This document shows positions 51,754 to 61,600 of a stretch of DNA of 64,000 nt, in pieces. The notes beneath the pieces were generated by a model. That model was not told the DNA's origin. It did not search any database and saw nothing but the letters and a program-made list of their open reading frames with translations. Each line of letters begins with the position of its first letter. Position 1 is the first letter of the stretch. The position numbers and the translations under genes are program-made. The DNA lies in contig JAIUNV010000004.1 in NCBI GenBank assembly GCA_020161435.1, forward strand, positions 62,001-126,000, written 5' to 3'. This DNA is from Bacteroidota bacterium. GTDB lineage: Bacteria; Bacteroidota; Bacteroidia; Chitinophagales; Chitinophagaceae.

Positions 51754-54198
51754 ATGGCAAAACAATCCCAGATAGCACAGGCCAAAATAGACTTAGGAAA
51801 TCAGGAATCAAGCAAGTTTGATGTATTGAAATTGGCTGCAAAAGCCGTATCCATACTTCCGTGGTACATCATCTCTGTCATTTTGTGCTTGTTGGCAGCA
51901 TACGTTTATTTAGAATTTGCCACACCAGTATACAACGCCTATTCTGTAGTAATGATTAGAGACAGAAGGGTAGCTGGCGAAGAGCAAAAGTTGCTAAGCT
52001 CATTGAATTTGGGCCCTACTGACCGTAGCATTGAAAACGAACAAGACGTGCTAAAGTCATTAACCCTTATGACAAGGGTAGTAGACTCTCTCAATTTGGA
52101 TCTGCAGTTTTTTGTGGAAGGAAGGATCCGGAAAATTACTCTGTATGGAAAAACAAGCCCTTTTATTGTAGAATACTACAAGCCTGGCAATCATGAAGAG
52201 GAAGCGGTTTTTTTGGGAGAAAAGAAAATTAAGGTAAACAACGAGGGGTATGCAATAGAAGGAGAAGGTGGTAACTTCGTAAGTTTTCGATACCACGATA
52301 CGGTTTCGTTTGAAGGCCACAGGTTGAGTTTAAGAAAAAATCCGGGCTACAGGGTAAACCCTAACAACACAGTATTCATTTCTTTCCTTGAAAGAACTTC
52401 AATGGCCGATGGTTTGCGGAATGCTCTTCAAATGGCACCCACACACGAGTTTGGTGGGGTATTGGAGCTGTCAATGAATGATATCATTGCCCAAAGAGCA
52501 CAAGATATTCTGAACGTGTTGGTGATTAAATATATTCAGGCTGGGCTGGAAGATAAAAACACACAGGGTAGAAATTCAATACGGTTTCTCAATGAGCGTT
52601 TAGCACTTATAGGTGAGGAATTGAATGGTGCTAAAAATAAAGTGGCAGAGTTCAGGTCCAAAAACTTAATCAGCGCAGATGCATCCGATAACATTAAAGA
52701 AATAATATCCCGCTCATCTGGTTTAATGCAAGCGGAGGCTGCAGTAAATACCGAACTAGAGGTTGTCAATGGGGTGTACAATTACATTGCCAATATTAAA
52801 AACTTGTTCGAACTGGTTCCTTCATCGGTAGGTATTCCAGATGCCTCTTTTGTGGAGCTGATTTCAAATCACAACGGACTTATCAGAGAACGTATCTCAA
52901 AGTTGCAGGTAGGAACAGCACAGGATCCTTTTGTAAAGTCAATCGAATCTTCCATCATGGCTTCGAGGGATAATTTGCTAACCAACTTGAAAAATTATAA
53001 GCAAGCCATTCAAACCCGCTTGAATGCAGCCCGGAAGTCGATGATGGCAAATGAATCCGAAGCTGCTAATCTTCCATTAAAAGAGCTGCAACTCTTTAAT
53101 CTGGAAAAGGAAGCAAGGGTTAAAGACGAAATCACCAACTTCCTGCTACAAAAACGAGAAGAAGCAGAACTAAGCGTTGCATCAAACACCAGTGATGCAC
53201 GGGTACTTGATCCTGCACTCAATCAGGGTCAGGTTAAGCCAGTGCGTTCTCAAATTATTCTGTTCTCCATACTCATCGGATTAATTGTACCGACAATACT
53301 GCTCATCATTTTTGAAATTTTCAATAATACCATTGGCGACCGGGCAGAAATTGAAGCTGCAACAAGTGTACCTATCATTGGCGAAATCGTTTACAAACAG
53401 TCAGATGACCCGCTGGTGGTAACACCTAAAAGCCGTTCAGCTATTTCAGAGCAGTTCAGGCTTGTTCGAACAAACCTAAAGTATTTGTCTGTAGACAGCC
53501 CAATTAAATGTGTAACGTCTACTTCGTTTATGAGTGGTGAGGGTAAGTCCTTTTTCTCTATCAATTTGGCCGCAGCGGTGTCATTGGTAAAAGAGAGAGT
53601 ACTCTTAATTGAACTAGACTTACGTAAGCCAAGGGTGAGCCGGTATTTGGGCTTCGATAACAAAGTTGGTTTAAGTAATTACCTGATTGGTTCTGAAACA
53701 GACCTGAGCAAGGCCATATTAAAAGTGCCCGGGTACAATAACTTTGATATGCTGCCATCGGGCCCTACACCCCCTAATCCATCCGAACTTATTTTAAGCA
53801 AGAAGATGGAAGAAGCGATGGAATGGATTCAGGCTAATTATGATTTCGTCATCATCGATACTTCTCCCATAGGTCTTGTTACTGATGCATTGCTATTAGA
53901 CAAATTTTCAGACTTCACGTTCTTTATCATTCGTCATAAATACACTTACCGTTCTACACTCTCCTTCATCGAAAAGATTTATGAAGAGCAGAAGTTTAAG
54001 AACTTAGGCATCGTTGTTAACGGCATTAAAACCGGCGCTGGCGAAAACTATGGCTACGGTTATGGCTATGGCTATGGCTACGGCTACGGTTATGGTTATG
54101 GTCACTATGGAAATAGTAAAAACAGTTCTGGGTATTATATGGAAGAAGAACGGAAGAAAGGATTGCTAGCCAGAATACTCGGAATATTCGGTTTATAA
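51754..54198 (+). CDS. Wzc-like tyrosine autokinase / polysaccharide co-polymerase
   Basis: 814 residues. A Wzz domain with two membrane helices (about 30-55 and 495-520) encloses a long coiled periplasmic part. The cytoplasmic BY-kinase domain has Walker A SGEGKS (~594-599), Walker A' LLIELDLRKPRV and Walker B FVIIDTSPIG. The C-terminal tail (~766-784) is an unusual run of about nine Gly-Tyr units, likely the autophosphorylated Tyr cluster. With the Wza-like gene it should control chain length and export. See the repeat entry for the tract. Confidence 0.93.
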   Translation: MAKQSQIAQAKIDLGNQESSKFDVLKLAAKAVSILPWYIISVILCLLAAYVYLEFATPVYNAYSVVMIRDRRVAGEEQKLLSSLNLGPTDRSIENEQDVLKSLTLMTRVVDSLNLDLQFFVEGRIRKITLYGKTSPFIVEYYKPGNHEEEAVFLGEKKIKVNNEGYAIEGEGGNFVSFRYHDTVSFEGHRLSLRKNPGYRVNPNNTVFISFLERTSMADGLRNALQMAPTHEFGGVLELSMNDIIAQRAQDILNVLVIKYIQAGLEDKNTQGRNSIRFLNERLALIGEELNGAKNKVAEFRSKNLISADASDNIKEIISRSSGLMQAEAAVNTELEVVNGVYNYIANIKNLFELVPSSVGIPDASFVELISNHNGLIRERISKLQVGTAQDPFVKSIESSIMASRDNLLTNLKNYKQAIQTRLNAARKSMMANESEAANLPLKELQLFNLEKEARVKDEITNFLLQKREEAELSVASNTSDARVLDPALNQGQVKPVRSQIILFSILIGLIVPTILLIIFEIFNNTIGDRAEIEAATSVPIIGEIVYKQSDDPLVVTPKSRSAISEQFRLVRTNLKYLSVDSPIKCVTSTSFMSGEGKSFFSINLAAAVSLVKERVLLIELDLRKPRVSRYLGFDNKVGLSNYLIGSETDLSKAILKVPGYNNFDMLPSGPTPPNPSELILSKKMEEAMEWIQANYDFVIIDTSPIGLVTDALLLDKFSDFTFFIIRHKYTYRSTLSFIEKIYEEQKFKNLGIVVNGIKTGAGENYGYGYGYGYGYGYGYGYGHYGNSKNSSGYYMEEERKKGLLARILGIFGL
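54050..54106 (+). repeat. Hexanucleotide GGYTAY-type tract coding (Gly-Tyr)n
   Basis: About nine consecutive Gly-Tyr codon pairs, with wobble variation (TAC/TAT, GGC/GGT), at the C-terminal tail of the Wzc-like kinase. It is an expandable in-frame repeat, so the number of Tyr phosphorylation sites could vary between strains. Confidence 0.8.
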
Positions 54199-54306
54199 AA
54201 TATAATCAGGTCCGCAAAATAGTAGCAATTAATTTAACTGTGTATCGGTGTATTACTGATAGATGGATGCGGTATTGCGAATAACAAATCTGTGATGTAA
54301 AGTATT

Positions 54307-55794
54307 ATGGAGCAGTCTGCGTCAAAATCATCCATGCAGGTATTGTTCGGCGCATTCGTAGGAAAGATTATCAATTATCTTTCTCTGTTGCTCGTCACAC
54401 CAGTATTGGGCCCCGAAGGATTTGGCCAACTGCTGGTGGTCGGTATTATACTAGCCATTTTTACAGTTGTTATAGACGTAGGTTTTGAAAACTACTACAT
54501 CGTTCGGGTGAAACTAAATGGACCCGATCAATCCTCTCCGGAAGAAATTGCACTCATTGAAAACATTGTTTTCAAAATAAGACTGTATTCAAATCTGGTG
54601 TTGTTTACTCTGCAGGTGGGTATTTCTTACTTGGGGAAAGGACATCTGTTTGATGCACCCATTGATATTTACCTGCGTATTCTTTCCCTCAATTATCTCA
54701 TTGCCATATTTGGGAAAATCAATGAAGTACGATTGAAAAAGCGCTTGATGTTTGGTGTTATTACAAATGCCAAAGTATCTGGCGATATTGTTGGGGCTAT
54801 TGCAAAAGTAGGTTTGGTGTATGCCGGCATGGGACTGGTAGGTTGGGCTACAGGTCTTATCGTTGCCAACTTTATCAGCACTATTTTTCTTACGCTTTCT
54901 GGTCATTATAAACCCAAGTTGGTAGCCATTCCTGATAAATGGAAAAAAGAAGTGTTTTGGTTTGCCAAGCATTCTTGGTTCAATGGCTTAGGAGGCTATC
55001 TGTACAATCAGGTAAGTAGTATTATCATTAAAAGTTTTTTCCCGCTGCATCAGGTGGGGTTGGTTTACTTCAGCTACAGTAATAGCATAGAAATACAGTC
55101 TGGTATCTTGTCATCACAAATGAATGTGCTGCTTCCTTACTATGCAAATTTTCAACATGACCCTAAAAGGGTGAGAGCCGGTATCAATAAGTATATAGAA
55201 GGCGCATTGCTGGTAATGGGCTTTCCCATTATAATAGGCATGGTTTTCTCCTATGAAATTTTGACAATTGCTTTTGGTGATCAGTGGATTGAAGCAGCTC
55301 CTATATTTTCACTCTATTGCATTTATGCACTTGTTCGAATTATATTCTCCCCCGCATTAAGTATTCTTACCGCACTTCGCAAAATGAAAGAAAGCACCAT
55401 CATTACTTATTTCAGCTTTGCGGTGGTAAGTCTTTCATTACTCGCTGTTTCATATTTCTTAAATGAAATATTCTGGTATGCTTTCGTGTTTGTATTTGCT
55501 TCTTTATTGGTGGAAGGATTGAAAGCATTATGGGGTTTGTCTTTTCTTAAAATTCAACTGTTGGAAATATTACAGGACTGTAAAAAAACGCTGACTATTT
55601 TAGCGATCGTTCTTCTGTCAGCTGTTGCCATCAAATTTTCAGGGTTTGTAGTATCTGTAGTTACACTGGTGGCAGTGGTGGTTGTATTGGGTTTGCTTTT
55701 TTTAGCAGCTACCTGGAAGTACAATAAAGTGGCGCTTACTGTGATAACAGATAAGCTGCCAATGCTAAAGCAGAAGTTCCGTATTAAGCGGTAA
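54307..55794 (+). CDS. Oligosaccharide flippase (Wzx/MATE-like)
   Basis: 495 residues with about 14 membrane helices. The N-terminal QVLFGAFVGKIINYLSLLLVTPVLGPEGFGQLLVV shape (in parts) and later QVSSIIIKSFFPLHQVGLVYFSYS fit the polysaccharide transport (Wzx/RfbX) superfamily. It would move lipid-linked oligosaccharide units across the inner membrane. It starts 108 bp after the Wzc-like gene and probably belongs to the same locus. It is convergent with the dehydrogenase gene, which stops 7 bp downstream. Confidence 0.88.
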   Translation: MEQSASKSSMQVLFGAFVGKIINYLSLLLVTPVLGPEGFGQLLVVGIILAIFTVVIDVGFENYYIVRVKLNGPDQSSPEEIALIENIVFKIRLYSNLVLFTLQVGISYLGKGHLFDAPIDIYLRILSLNYLIAIFGKINEVRLKKRLMFGVITNAKVSGDIVGAIAKVGLVYAGMGLVGWATGLIVANFISTIFLTLSGHYKPKLVAIPDKWKKEVFWFAKHSWFNGLGGYLYNQVSSIIIKSFFPLHQVGLVYFSYSNSIEIQSGILSSQMNVLLPYYANFQHDPKRVRAGINKYIEGALLVMGFPIIIGMVFSYEILTIAFGDQWIEAAPIFSLYCIYALVRIIFSPALSILTALRKMKESTIITYFSFAVVSLSLLAVSYFLNEIFWYAFVFVFASLLVEGLKALWGLSFLKIQLLEILQDCKKTLTILAIVLLSAVAIKFSGFVVSVVTLVAVVVVLGLLFLAATWKYNKVALTVITDKLPMLKQKFRIKR

Positions 55795-55800
55795 TAAATT

Positions 55801-56772
55801 TTAGGTGGCATTTTGTACCGCCTTCCACCATGCAGCACATTTATTGGCCATAAATATTTCTGTTGACTCCATCGATTCTTTTGTAGCACCAGCAATATGA
55901 GGAGTAACGATTACTTTGAAACCTTCATTTGCTGCCTTTATAAGGGGATTGTTTTTTAAAAGTGCTGTATCGAGATATTCTGTACTTAGAACATCCGTTG
56001 CGATGCCGGCTATTTGGTGCGTTTTTATGGCAGCAGCTATTGCCTCCTCATTCCATACATTTGCCCGTGATGTATTTATCCAAAGTGCATTGGGCTTGCT
56101 CAGTTCAATTAAAGGTGCCGAAATGAAACCGGTGTTTCCTTCTGCTGGAATATGAATGGAAATGATATCTGATTGACGAATCAGCATTTCTACTGATTGT
56201 TGCATGATAGCATTGTCAATTGTTTCCTCCGCAGTGTCGTAAGCCAACACATTCATGCCGAAAGCTTGTGCAAACCTGGCTACTTGTTTCCCAACTCTGC
56301 CCGCACCAATAATGCCGATGGTTTTGCCTTGCAGATTATGCCCAATAAAAAGGTTACGGTTCCATTGTCCTTGTTGCGTGGTATGATTACTGGCAGTAAC
56401 CGTATTTCTGCTGAGTGCCAGCAACAAACTCCATGTAAACTCCGCTGTAGAAGGGATGCTACTCAAATATGCTTGCTCATTTTTTAGGGATAATATGCTG
56501 ATGTGTTTAGCCTCATAAGCGGCCATGTCAATATGTGTGAGGCCTGTTGTCGGGGTTACAATACATCTTAAACGAGGTAGCTGTTGCAACAATGCGGCAC
56601 TCCAATATATTCCCAGCCGAACCACAACAATCTCCACATCCTTTAAATCAGCAGTTGAAGATTCCATTTGCTCGATATTGTTGAGAAGCGAGACTTCGCC
56701 AAATGATTCATACATCGCTATGGCTTCGCTGGAGTAATTGCCGGGCTCTGTAATTAAAATACGTGGTTTCAA
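55801..56772 (-). CDS. D-isomer-specific 2-hydroxyacid dehydrogenase (PGDH-like)
   Basis: 323 residues. The NAD Rossmann motif IGIIGAGRVGKQVA (~150-163) and the PTTGLTHIDMAAYE region identify the family. The active-site Arg is in NTSRANVW and the His in TPHIAGATKES. The acid between (family usual Glu in a DVL-type segment) is in GIATDVLSTEYLD. The substrate is unknown. It lies inside a nonulosonic-acid locus, so a sugar-acid or phosphoglycerate-like compound is possible. Confidence 0.85.
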   Translation of the reverse strand: MKPRILITEPGNYSSEAIAMYESFGEVSLLNNIEQMESSTADLKDVEIVVVRLGIYWSAALLQQLPRLRCIVTPTTGLTHIDMAAYEAKHISILSLKNEQAYLSSIPSTAEFTWSLLLALSRNTVTASNHTTQQGQWNRNLFIGHNLQGKTIGIIGAGRVGKQVARFAQAFGMNVLAYDTAEETIDNAIMQQSVEMLIRQSDIISIHIPAEGNTGFISAPLIELSKPNALWINTSRANVWNEEAIAAAIKTHQIAGIATDVLSTEYLDTALLKNNPLIKAANEGFKVIVTPHIAGATKESMESTEIFMANKCAAWWKAVQNAT

Positions 56773-56871
56773 TACTACAAATTAAGTGCATTAAAGATAG
56801 CATGGAAGACAGGGAAATGAATCAGGAAACTTGATTGTAGCAGTAATTCAATTCGTAATTACATTGCAGGT

Positions 56872-57783
56872 ATGAAGGTGGTTATGTATCATTATGTAAA
56901 ACCGGCAGCCAACGCTCCTTCAGCGTTGCATTGGGTAACGCTGGAGCATTTCAGGCATCAATTGGATAGCATGTCGTCCACCGGAAATATCATCCACCCC
57001 AAAGAGTTGCTAAACAAAGATTTTGAACCTCGTCCAAACGACTTTCTGTTGACTTTTGATGATGCATTGTCAGATCATTATCACTTTGTTTTTCCCGAAT
57101 TGACGAAGCGAAATGTAAGTGCACTTTTTTTTGTGAACGGTCTACAGTATAAGCAAAAACGATTATTGAATGTACACCGCTTACACTACTTATTGCATCA
57201 TCATTTTTCCGATCAATTGCTGACGGCATTTTCCGAAACAATTGATTTTTTCAAGGGAGATGTTCAGTTGGCTGCAACGTTCGGCAATGAACTTTATGCC
57301 AATATGGAGGAGCGAGACTCACTTGTAGCAGCAATCAAAAAACTCATCAATTTTCATGTAGACCCCATTTTGCAGAATGAGATTGCAGGCGATCTGTTTG
57401 GTCGGTTTGCGGGTAATGAAAACGAGCCGATGATTGTCCGTGAATGGTATTTGTCCGAACAACAGATTGCAGCAATGGCTGCTTCCAATATGGTGTTCGG
57501 GGCACATGGTTTTTCTCATTATGTGTTGAGTAATTTTTCAGCTGCAGAGCAGGAGAGTGATATATTGAAATCGGTCCATTTTGTAGCAGAAGCAACGAAT
57601 CAGCCAGTGTCATTCTTTTGTTACCCGTATGGCTATGCTTCTTCTTTTAATGACACAACAATTGCTTGTTTGAAGAATGCCGGTATTCAATTTGCATTCA
57701 GTGTAGAACATCAAGAGGTTGACAAACTAACGTTGTTGAATAGACCGTATGGAATTACACGGTTCGATTGTACCCAATTTTAG
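56872..57783 (+). CDS. Polysaccharide deacetylase family protein
   Basis: 303 residues. NodB-type motif LLTFDDALSDHYHFVFP (Asp63-Asp64 for catalysis and metal) and a HGFSHYVLSNFS motif near residue 207 that provides the second His pair; the C-terminal segment PVSFFCYPYGYASSFND fits the final NodB motif. It may remove acetyl groups from a hexosamine of the glycan. It is transcribed toward the GNAT gene, which starts 20 bp after its stop. Confidence 0.85.
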   Translation: MKVVMYHYVKPAANAPSALHWVTLEHFRHQLDSMSSTGNIIHPKELLNKDFEPRPNDFLLTFDDALSDHYHFVFPELTKRNVSALFFVNGLQYKQKRLLNVHRLHYLLHHHFSDQLLTAFSETIDFFKGDVQLAATFGNELYANMEERDSLVAAIKKLINFHVDPILQNEIAGDLFGRFAGNENEPMIVREWYLSEQQIAAMAASNMVFGAHGFSHYVLSNFSAAEQESDILKSVHFVAEATNQPVSFFCYPYGYASSFNDTTIACLKNAGIQFAFSVEHQEVDKLTLLNRPYGITRFDCTQF

Positions 57784-57802
57784 CAGCATACAATTACACA
57801 AC

Positions 57803-58648
57803 ATGTTTACTGTTCATCAGGCAACGCTGCACGACTTCACTAGATTGCAAACATTCTACGCCAGCTATTATCCGGCAGGGCATCCATTGTTTAATGAAGC
57901 GTTTTGGCGGTGGATGTATTTGCATGAACCCTATGGCATTTGTTTAATTGCGCAAAATGAGGATGGCGAAATTGTAGGGCATCTCGGTTGTGTACAGGGC
58001 GGTGGCAGAACATGGCTGGTAAATATTCTCATTAATAAAAAGTATTCAGGCTTTGGCATGATTGAAATGCTTTTTAATGCTGCCAGAAAACGTGGACCTT
58101 TGACCGTAGCTGTAGCAAACGAAGCGGGAGCCGGGTTGCTCCGCAAAAAGGGTTGGACGGAAGCTGAGCCATTGCAAAGATTGATTTGGATTCATCCTTC
58201 TCTCCGGCATCAACAAATTGACGATCACTTTTTCAAACCTTACATTATGGATGTTGATTTACCAAAGCCAGCAGGTCATTTTTGGAAGCAACCTCATCTT
58301 CATGGCATTCAGTTGGCAGACGGATCGACTGCTGTGCTGGCTGCAAAAACCAGTGGCTTAAGATTGATCGATGTTGTGGATATGCAAACTGTTATCGATT
58401 GGGCTATAGCAAATAAAATACGCTGGATGGATTGGGTGGGGAGCAGTCATGATTCTCTTGTGCAGAAGTTGGCCAAGCAAGATTTTACGAACATAACTTC
58501 ATTTCCGTGGTTTCTCGATCCGGTTGATTTCAATCGTAGCATTCAGTTAAATCTCTTTTCGGAAGAGCCATTGCCGGCAGACTTTTTATTTCACCGAACC
58601 TATGCCGATATGACGCGGATAGGCAAAATCATTGCCGCTCAAAGCTGA
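57803..58648 (+). CDS. GNAT-family N-acyltransferase
   Basis: 281 residues from ATG 57803; in-frame codons upstream overlap the deacetylase gene. The N-terminal half has a GNAT core: GEIVGHLGCVQGGGRTWLVNILINKKYSGFGM (in parts) and VAVANEAGAGLLRKKGWTEA, the usual A and B motifs in adapted form. The C-terminal half is a second, degenerate domain. It follows the deacetylase and precedes the convergent neuA gene (10-bp overlap), so a role in modifying the nonulosonic acid or hexosamine is inferred. Confidence 0.7.
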   Translation: MFTVHQATLHDFTRLQTFYASYYPAGHPLFNEAFWRWMYLHEPYGICLIAQNEDGEIVGHLGCVQGGGRTWLVNILINKKYSGFGMIEMLFNAARKRGPLTVAVANEAGAGLLRKKGWTEAEPLQRLIWIHPSLRHQQIDDHFFKPYIMDVDLPKPAGHFWKQPHLHGIQLADGSTAVLAAKTSGLRLIDVVDMQTVIDWAIANKIRWMDWVGSSHDSLVQKLAKQDFTNITSFPWFLDPVDFNRSIQLNLFSEEPLPADFLFHRTYADMTRIGKIIAAQS

Positions 58649-59355
58649 TGTAATTCTATCCACCGGGGAGCCAACACTTCTGCCAGTAAAAAGTCTTTTT
58701 CTTTATCAATGTTTACATGCCAGTCCGATGGCATGATGTAAGCAATCTTCTTGGCTGGCATCACTGTTTTTTCTGCAAAAAGAGCCGCTTTTCGAATGGC
58801 ATAAAAACAACCGTTTCGAATGTATAGTGGCGCAAGCTGCTGCCGATTACCGGTTTCATTTTGTGCAAGAAAATGCTGCATGTCGTGTTGCTCATTTAGC
58901 CAATACATGCGTGATGGGTGATGGTCTCCGACTGGCACTACACTGATGACACCATCCTTTTCCGGATGATCAATGAGTAATTGAATGACAGCATCTGCAT
59001 CGGCACCGGTTCTGAAAGGCGCTGTTGGTTGCAGCAGTAAAATGATATCAAAGGATATTCCTGTTCTGGTTTCGGCATATGCAACAGTCGATTGAATGAC
59101 AGGTAAAATCGGAGCCTCATCTGTGGCCAATGCAGCTTCTCTCATTTGTACGTGTACAGCATACGGTTGGGCAATGGCTGCAATTGCTTCACTGTCTGTA
59201 TTGACAACGGTGCAGGTAATTTTTTTGCTGGCAAGACTGGTTTCAATGGCATAACCAATGAGCGGCTTGTGGTGCAATAACCTGCTGTTTTTTCCAGGCA
59301 CACCCTTCGATCCGCCCCTTGCGGGCACAATGGCCAGTACATTGGGTGTAGGCAT
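58639..59355 (-). CDS. neuA: Acylneuraminate cytidylyltransferase-like protein (NeuA family)
   Basis: 238 residues from ATG 59355; a longer frame starting at 59448 overlaps neuC. The N-terminal signature VPARGGSKGVPGKNSR (10-25) binds CTP, followed by the LLQPTAPFRTGADADAVI box and the DWHVNIDKEKDFLLAEVL C-terminus. It activates a nonulosonic acid to its CMP form. Last gene of the minus-strand operon with neuB and neuC. Whether the sugar is Neu5Ac, legionaminic or other cannot be told from this gene alone. Confidence 0.9.
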   Translation of the reverse strand: MPTPNVLAIVPARGGSKGVPGKNSRLLHHKPLIGYAIETSLASKKITCTVVNTDSEAIAAIAQPYAVHVQMREAALATDEAPILPVIQSTVAYAETRTGISFDIILLLQPTAPFRTGADADAVIQLLIDHPEKDGVISVVPVGDHHPSRMYWLNEQHDMQHFLAQNETGNRQQLAPLYIRNGCFYAIRKAALFAEKTVMPAKKIAYIMPSDWHVNIDKEKDFLLAEVLAPRWIELHQL

Positions 59356-59365
59356 AAGCTTGGTT

Positions 59366-60526
59366 TTAGTAGGCAATTGTTTTATGATGTACCAGTGGTG
59401 CTGATGCCAGCAGTGCTGCCATTTTTTTTCCTGCATGACCATCGCCATATATATAGGCAGGCTCTGGCCGTTCAGCAGTAAAGCATGATTTTATAGCAGT
59501 TAAAATAGATGTTTCATTATAATCAACATCAATCACATTGGCGCCTCTTTCCCGTCTGAATTGCCGGCTGCCAATGTTGATGACCGGTGTGCCCAAAAAA
59601 GAACATTCTCTGATGCCAACGCTGCTATTACCAACCAAACATTTGGCATGATGTAACAAGCGAATGAAATCTTCAGGCTCCATATTTTTGAAAAAATGAA
59701 CGTGCTCTAATTTATGCACTTCTCTGTAGGAACGAATGCCTGTAGATGTACCATCGGCGCCGGCATCCACATTTGGCCAAAACCAAAAAACGGTACAGTC
59801 CAGTTGGGCAATGGCTTTGAGTGTTTCTTCAATGTGTTGGCGACTGGCTTCATATTCATTGGTAACAGGATGTTGCATTACTACCACATAGCCATTGCTA
59901 TAATCAGGCGTGGCACCAACGCCACCATATCTTGCATAAATATCAGTTGGTGGTGTGGTGTGGGCAATTGCCGCCGCCGCTATGTCAATAGAGGGACAGC
60001 CAGTATTGAAAACAGCAGCGGGATTTTCGCCCAATTTTAGCACTCTTTCTCTGGCTTCTTCAGAAGCAACAAAATGAATGTCTGCCAGTTTGGTATTGGC
60101 GTGCCGCACTTTTTCATCAATGTTGCCGCTTACTTCGCCACCCTGAATATGCACCAGTGGTATGTTTTGATAGGCTGCAGCAATGCTTACAGCCAGCGTT
60201 TCAAATCTGTCGGCTATGCACACTACTGCATCGGGCTGCAGATTGTCAAATACAGTGGCCAGTTCCATTACTGCGAGTCCGGTTGTTTTCGCCATGGAGG
60301 TTTTGTTCTCACCCTCGAGCACCATATACACACGGGCATTAATGGTGAATCCATCCTTTTCAATTACTTGAACTGCATTGCCATATCGGTTGAGCAAGGC
60401 AGAACCCGCTACTACAAGTTGCAGTTCCAAGTCGGGGTGTTCAACAATGGCGCTAAGTGCTGTTTTGATCCGGCTATAGCTTGGCCTTGCAGTAATAACA
60501 ACGCATATTTTTCTCGGCAAATTCAT
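59366..60526 (-). CDS. neuC: UDP-N-acetylglucosamine 2-epimerase, hydrolysing (NeuC type)
   Basis: 386 residues from ATG 60526. N-terminal VVITARPSYSRIKTAL; GT-B fold with HIQGGEVSGNIDEKVRHANTKLADIHFVASEEARERV (in parts), GNSSVGIRECSFLGTPVINIGSRQ and RERGANVIDVDYN. It converts UDP-GlcNAc or a derivative to ManNAc-type sugar plus UDP, the first step toward sialic-type acids. It sits 20 bp after neuB and 10 bp before neuA in the same operon. Confidence 0.92.
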   Translation of the reverse strand: MNLPRKICVVITARPSYSRIKTALSAIVEHPDLELQLVVAGSALLNRYGNAVQVIEKDGFTINARVYMVLEGENKTSMAKTTGLAVMELATVFDNLQPDAVVCIADRFETLAVSIAAAYQNIPLVHIQGGEVSGNIDEKVRHANTKLADIHFVASEEARERVLKLGENPAAVFNTGCPSIDIAAAAIAHTTPPTDIYARYGGVGATPDYSNGYVVVMQHPVTNEYEASRQHIEETLKAIAQLDCTVFWFWPNVDAGADGTSTGIRSYREVHKLEHVHFFKNMEPEDFIRLLHHAKCLVGNSSVGIRECSFLGTPVINIGSRQFRRERGANVIDVDYNETSILTAIKSCFTAERPEPAYIYGDGHAGKKMAALLASAPLVHHKTIAY

Positions 60527-60546
60527 AGTGTAAATGTAGGGCTGTA

Positions 60547-61554
60547 TCAACTTGAATGGTCAACATCATCCAGTTGTAAAAAATCACCCGCAGATTTGTT
60601 TTGCAGTAATTTTTTGCCCACTATGTTTTGATATTGGTTTGCTGCAACACCCATTCCAGCAGGTTTTTTGGTTTCTAAATCATTTATCGAAAGCAGGCTG
60701 CCTTTTTCCAAGGTTTTATTAATGGCAAGGCTACGGCCAAACATTTTTTTTACTTCCTCAAAAGCTGAAGCATCTTCTTTGAGGGTACTTGTTTGCAGGC
60801 CTTCATTTACCTGTTGTACCGACTTGGCCAGCCATGCTATTTCATCAATCGTTAAAGAAGAAGTTGCATCGGGACCAAACATGCGTTTGTCAAAAACGGC
60901 ATGAAACTCTAATAGATCAGCACCGAGAGCTGCTGCTGCAATACAAGCCGCAGGAGTTCCGCTATGATCACTGTAACCAACAGGAATCTGGTATCTGTTT
61001 TTCATTTCTTGGATGTACGACAGCCCCCACAATGCAGCCGGTGTAGGGTAGGCTGTTGTGCACTGCAACAGCGAAACATCGGCGTGTCTTTCTTGCAAAA
61101 ATGAAACCGCGGTGTCTATTTCTTGCCAACTGCTCATGCCGCTGGACAGAAGTATCGGTTTTTGCGTTTGTGCAATCAGCTCTAACAGCAATAAATTATT
61201 GATATCGCCAGAGCCAATTTTAAAACGGGAAACTTGTAAGGATGCTAATAGTTCAACCGCGGCAACAGAAAACGGAGTGGCTAAAAATTCCATCCCTTTT
61301 TCTTCGGTATGTTGTTTTAGTTCTTTCCACTGCGATAAGCTGAATTCCATCCGCTTCCAGTAATCGTACCTGCTGGCATCCTGCTTTGAAAAAGCTACAC
61401 GGAAGGGTTCGTGTACACTACTTTCTGCAGCAGCAATATGTACCTGAAACTTCACAGCATGCACACCCGTGTTAGCAAGGGCATCTATGTAGCTGTGTGC
61501 TATTCCAATGCTTCCGTCATGGGCTTGTGCAATTTCAGCAATCAGGTATGGCAT
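60547..61554 (-). CDS. neuB: N-acetylneuraminate synthase family protein (NeuB type)
   Basis: 335 residues: N-terminal TIM-barrel with PYLIAEIAQAHDGSIGIAHSYI, LLSSGMSSWQEI and PVGYSDHSGTPAACIAAAALGA, followed by a C-terminal SAF antifreeze-like domain (about 270-335). It condenses ManNAc (or a related sugar) with phosphoenolpyruvate to form a nonulosonic acid. It lies between a GT-B-like gene and neuC. No aminotransferase or 4,6-dehydratase of the legionaminic/pseudaminic routes is seen in the window, which favours Neu5Ac, but the locus runs beyond the right edge. Confidence 0.93.
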   Translation of the reverse strand: MPYLIAEIAQAHDGSIGIAHSYIDALANTGVHAVKFQVHIAAAESSVHEPFRVAFSKQDASRYDYWKRMEFSLSQWKELKQHTEEKGMEFLATPFSVAAVELLASLQVSRFKIGSGDINNLLLLELIAQTQKPILLSSGMSSWQEIDTAVSFLQERHADVSLLQCTTAYPTPAALWGLSYIQEMKNRYQIPVGYSDHSGTPAACIAAAALGADLLEFHAVFDKRMFGPDATSSLTIDEIAWLAKSVQQVNEGLQTSTLKEDASAFEEVKKMFGRSLAINKTLEKGSLLSINDLETKKPAGMGVAANQYQNIVGKKLLQNKSAGDFLQLDDVDHSS

Positions 61555-61600
61555 GGTTCATTATTTTAAAATGAGGAGTACAGTGGTTCTAAAAGCTAAT

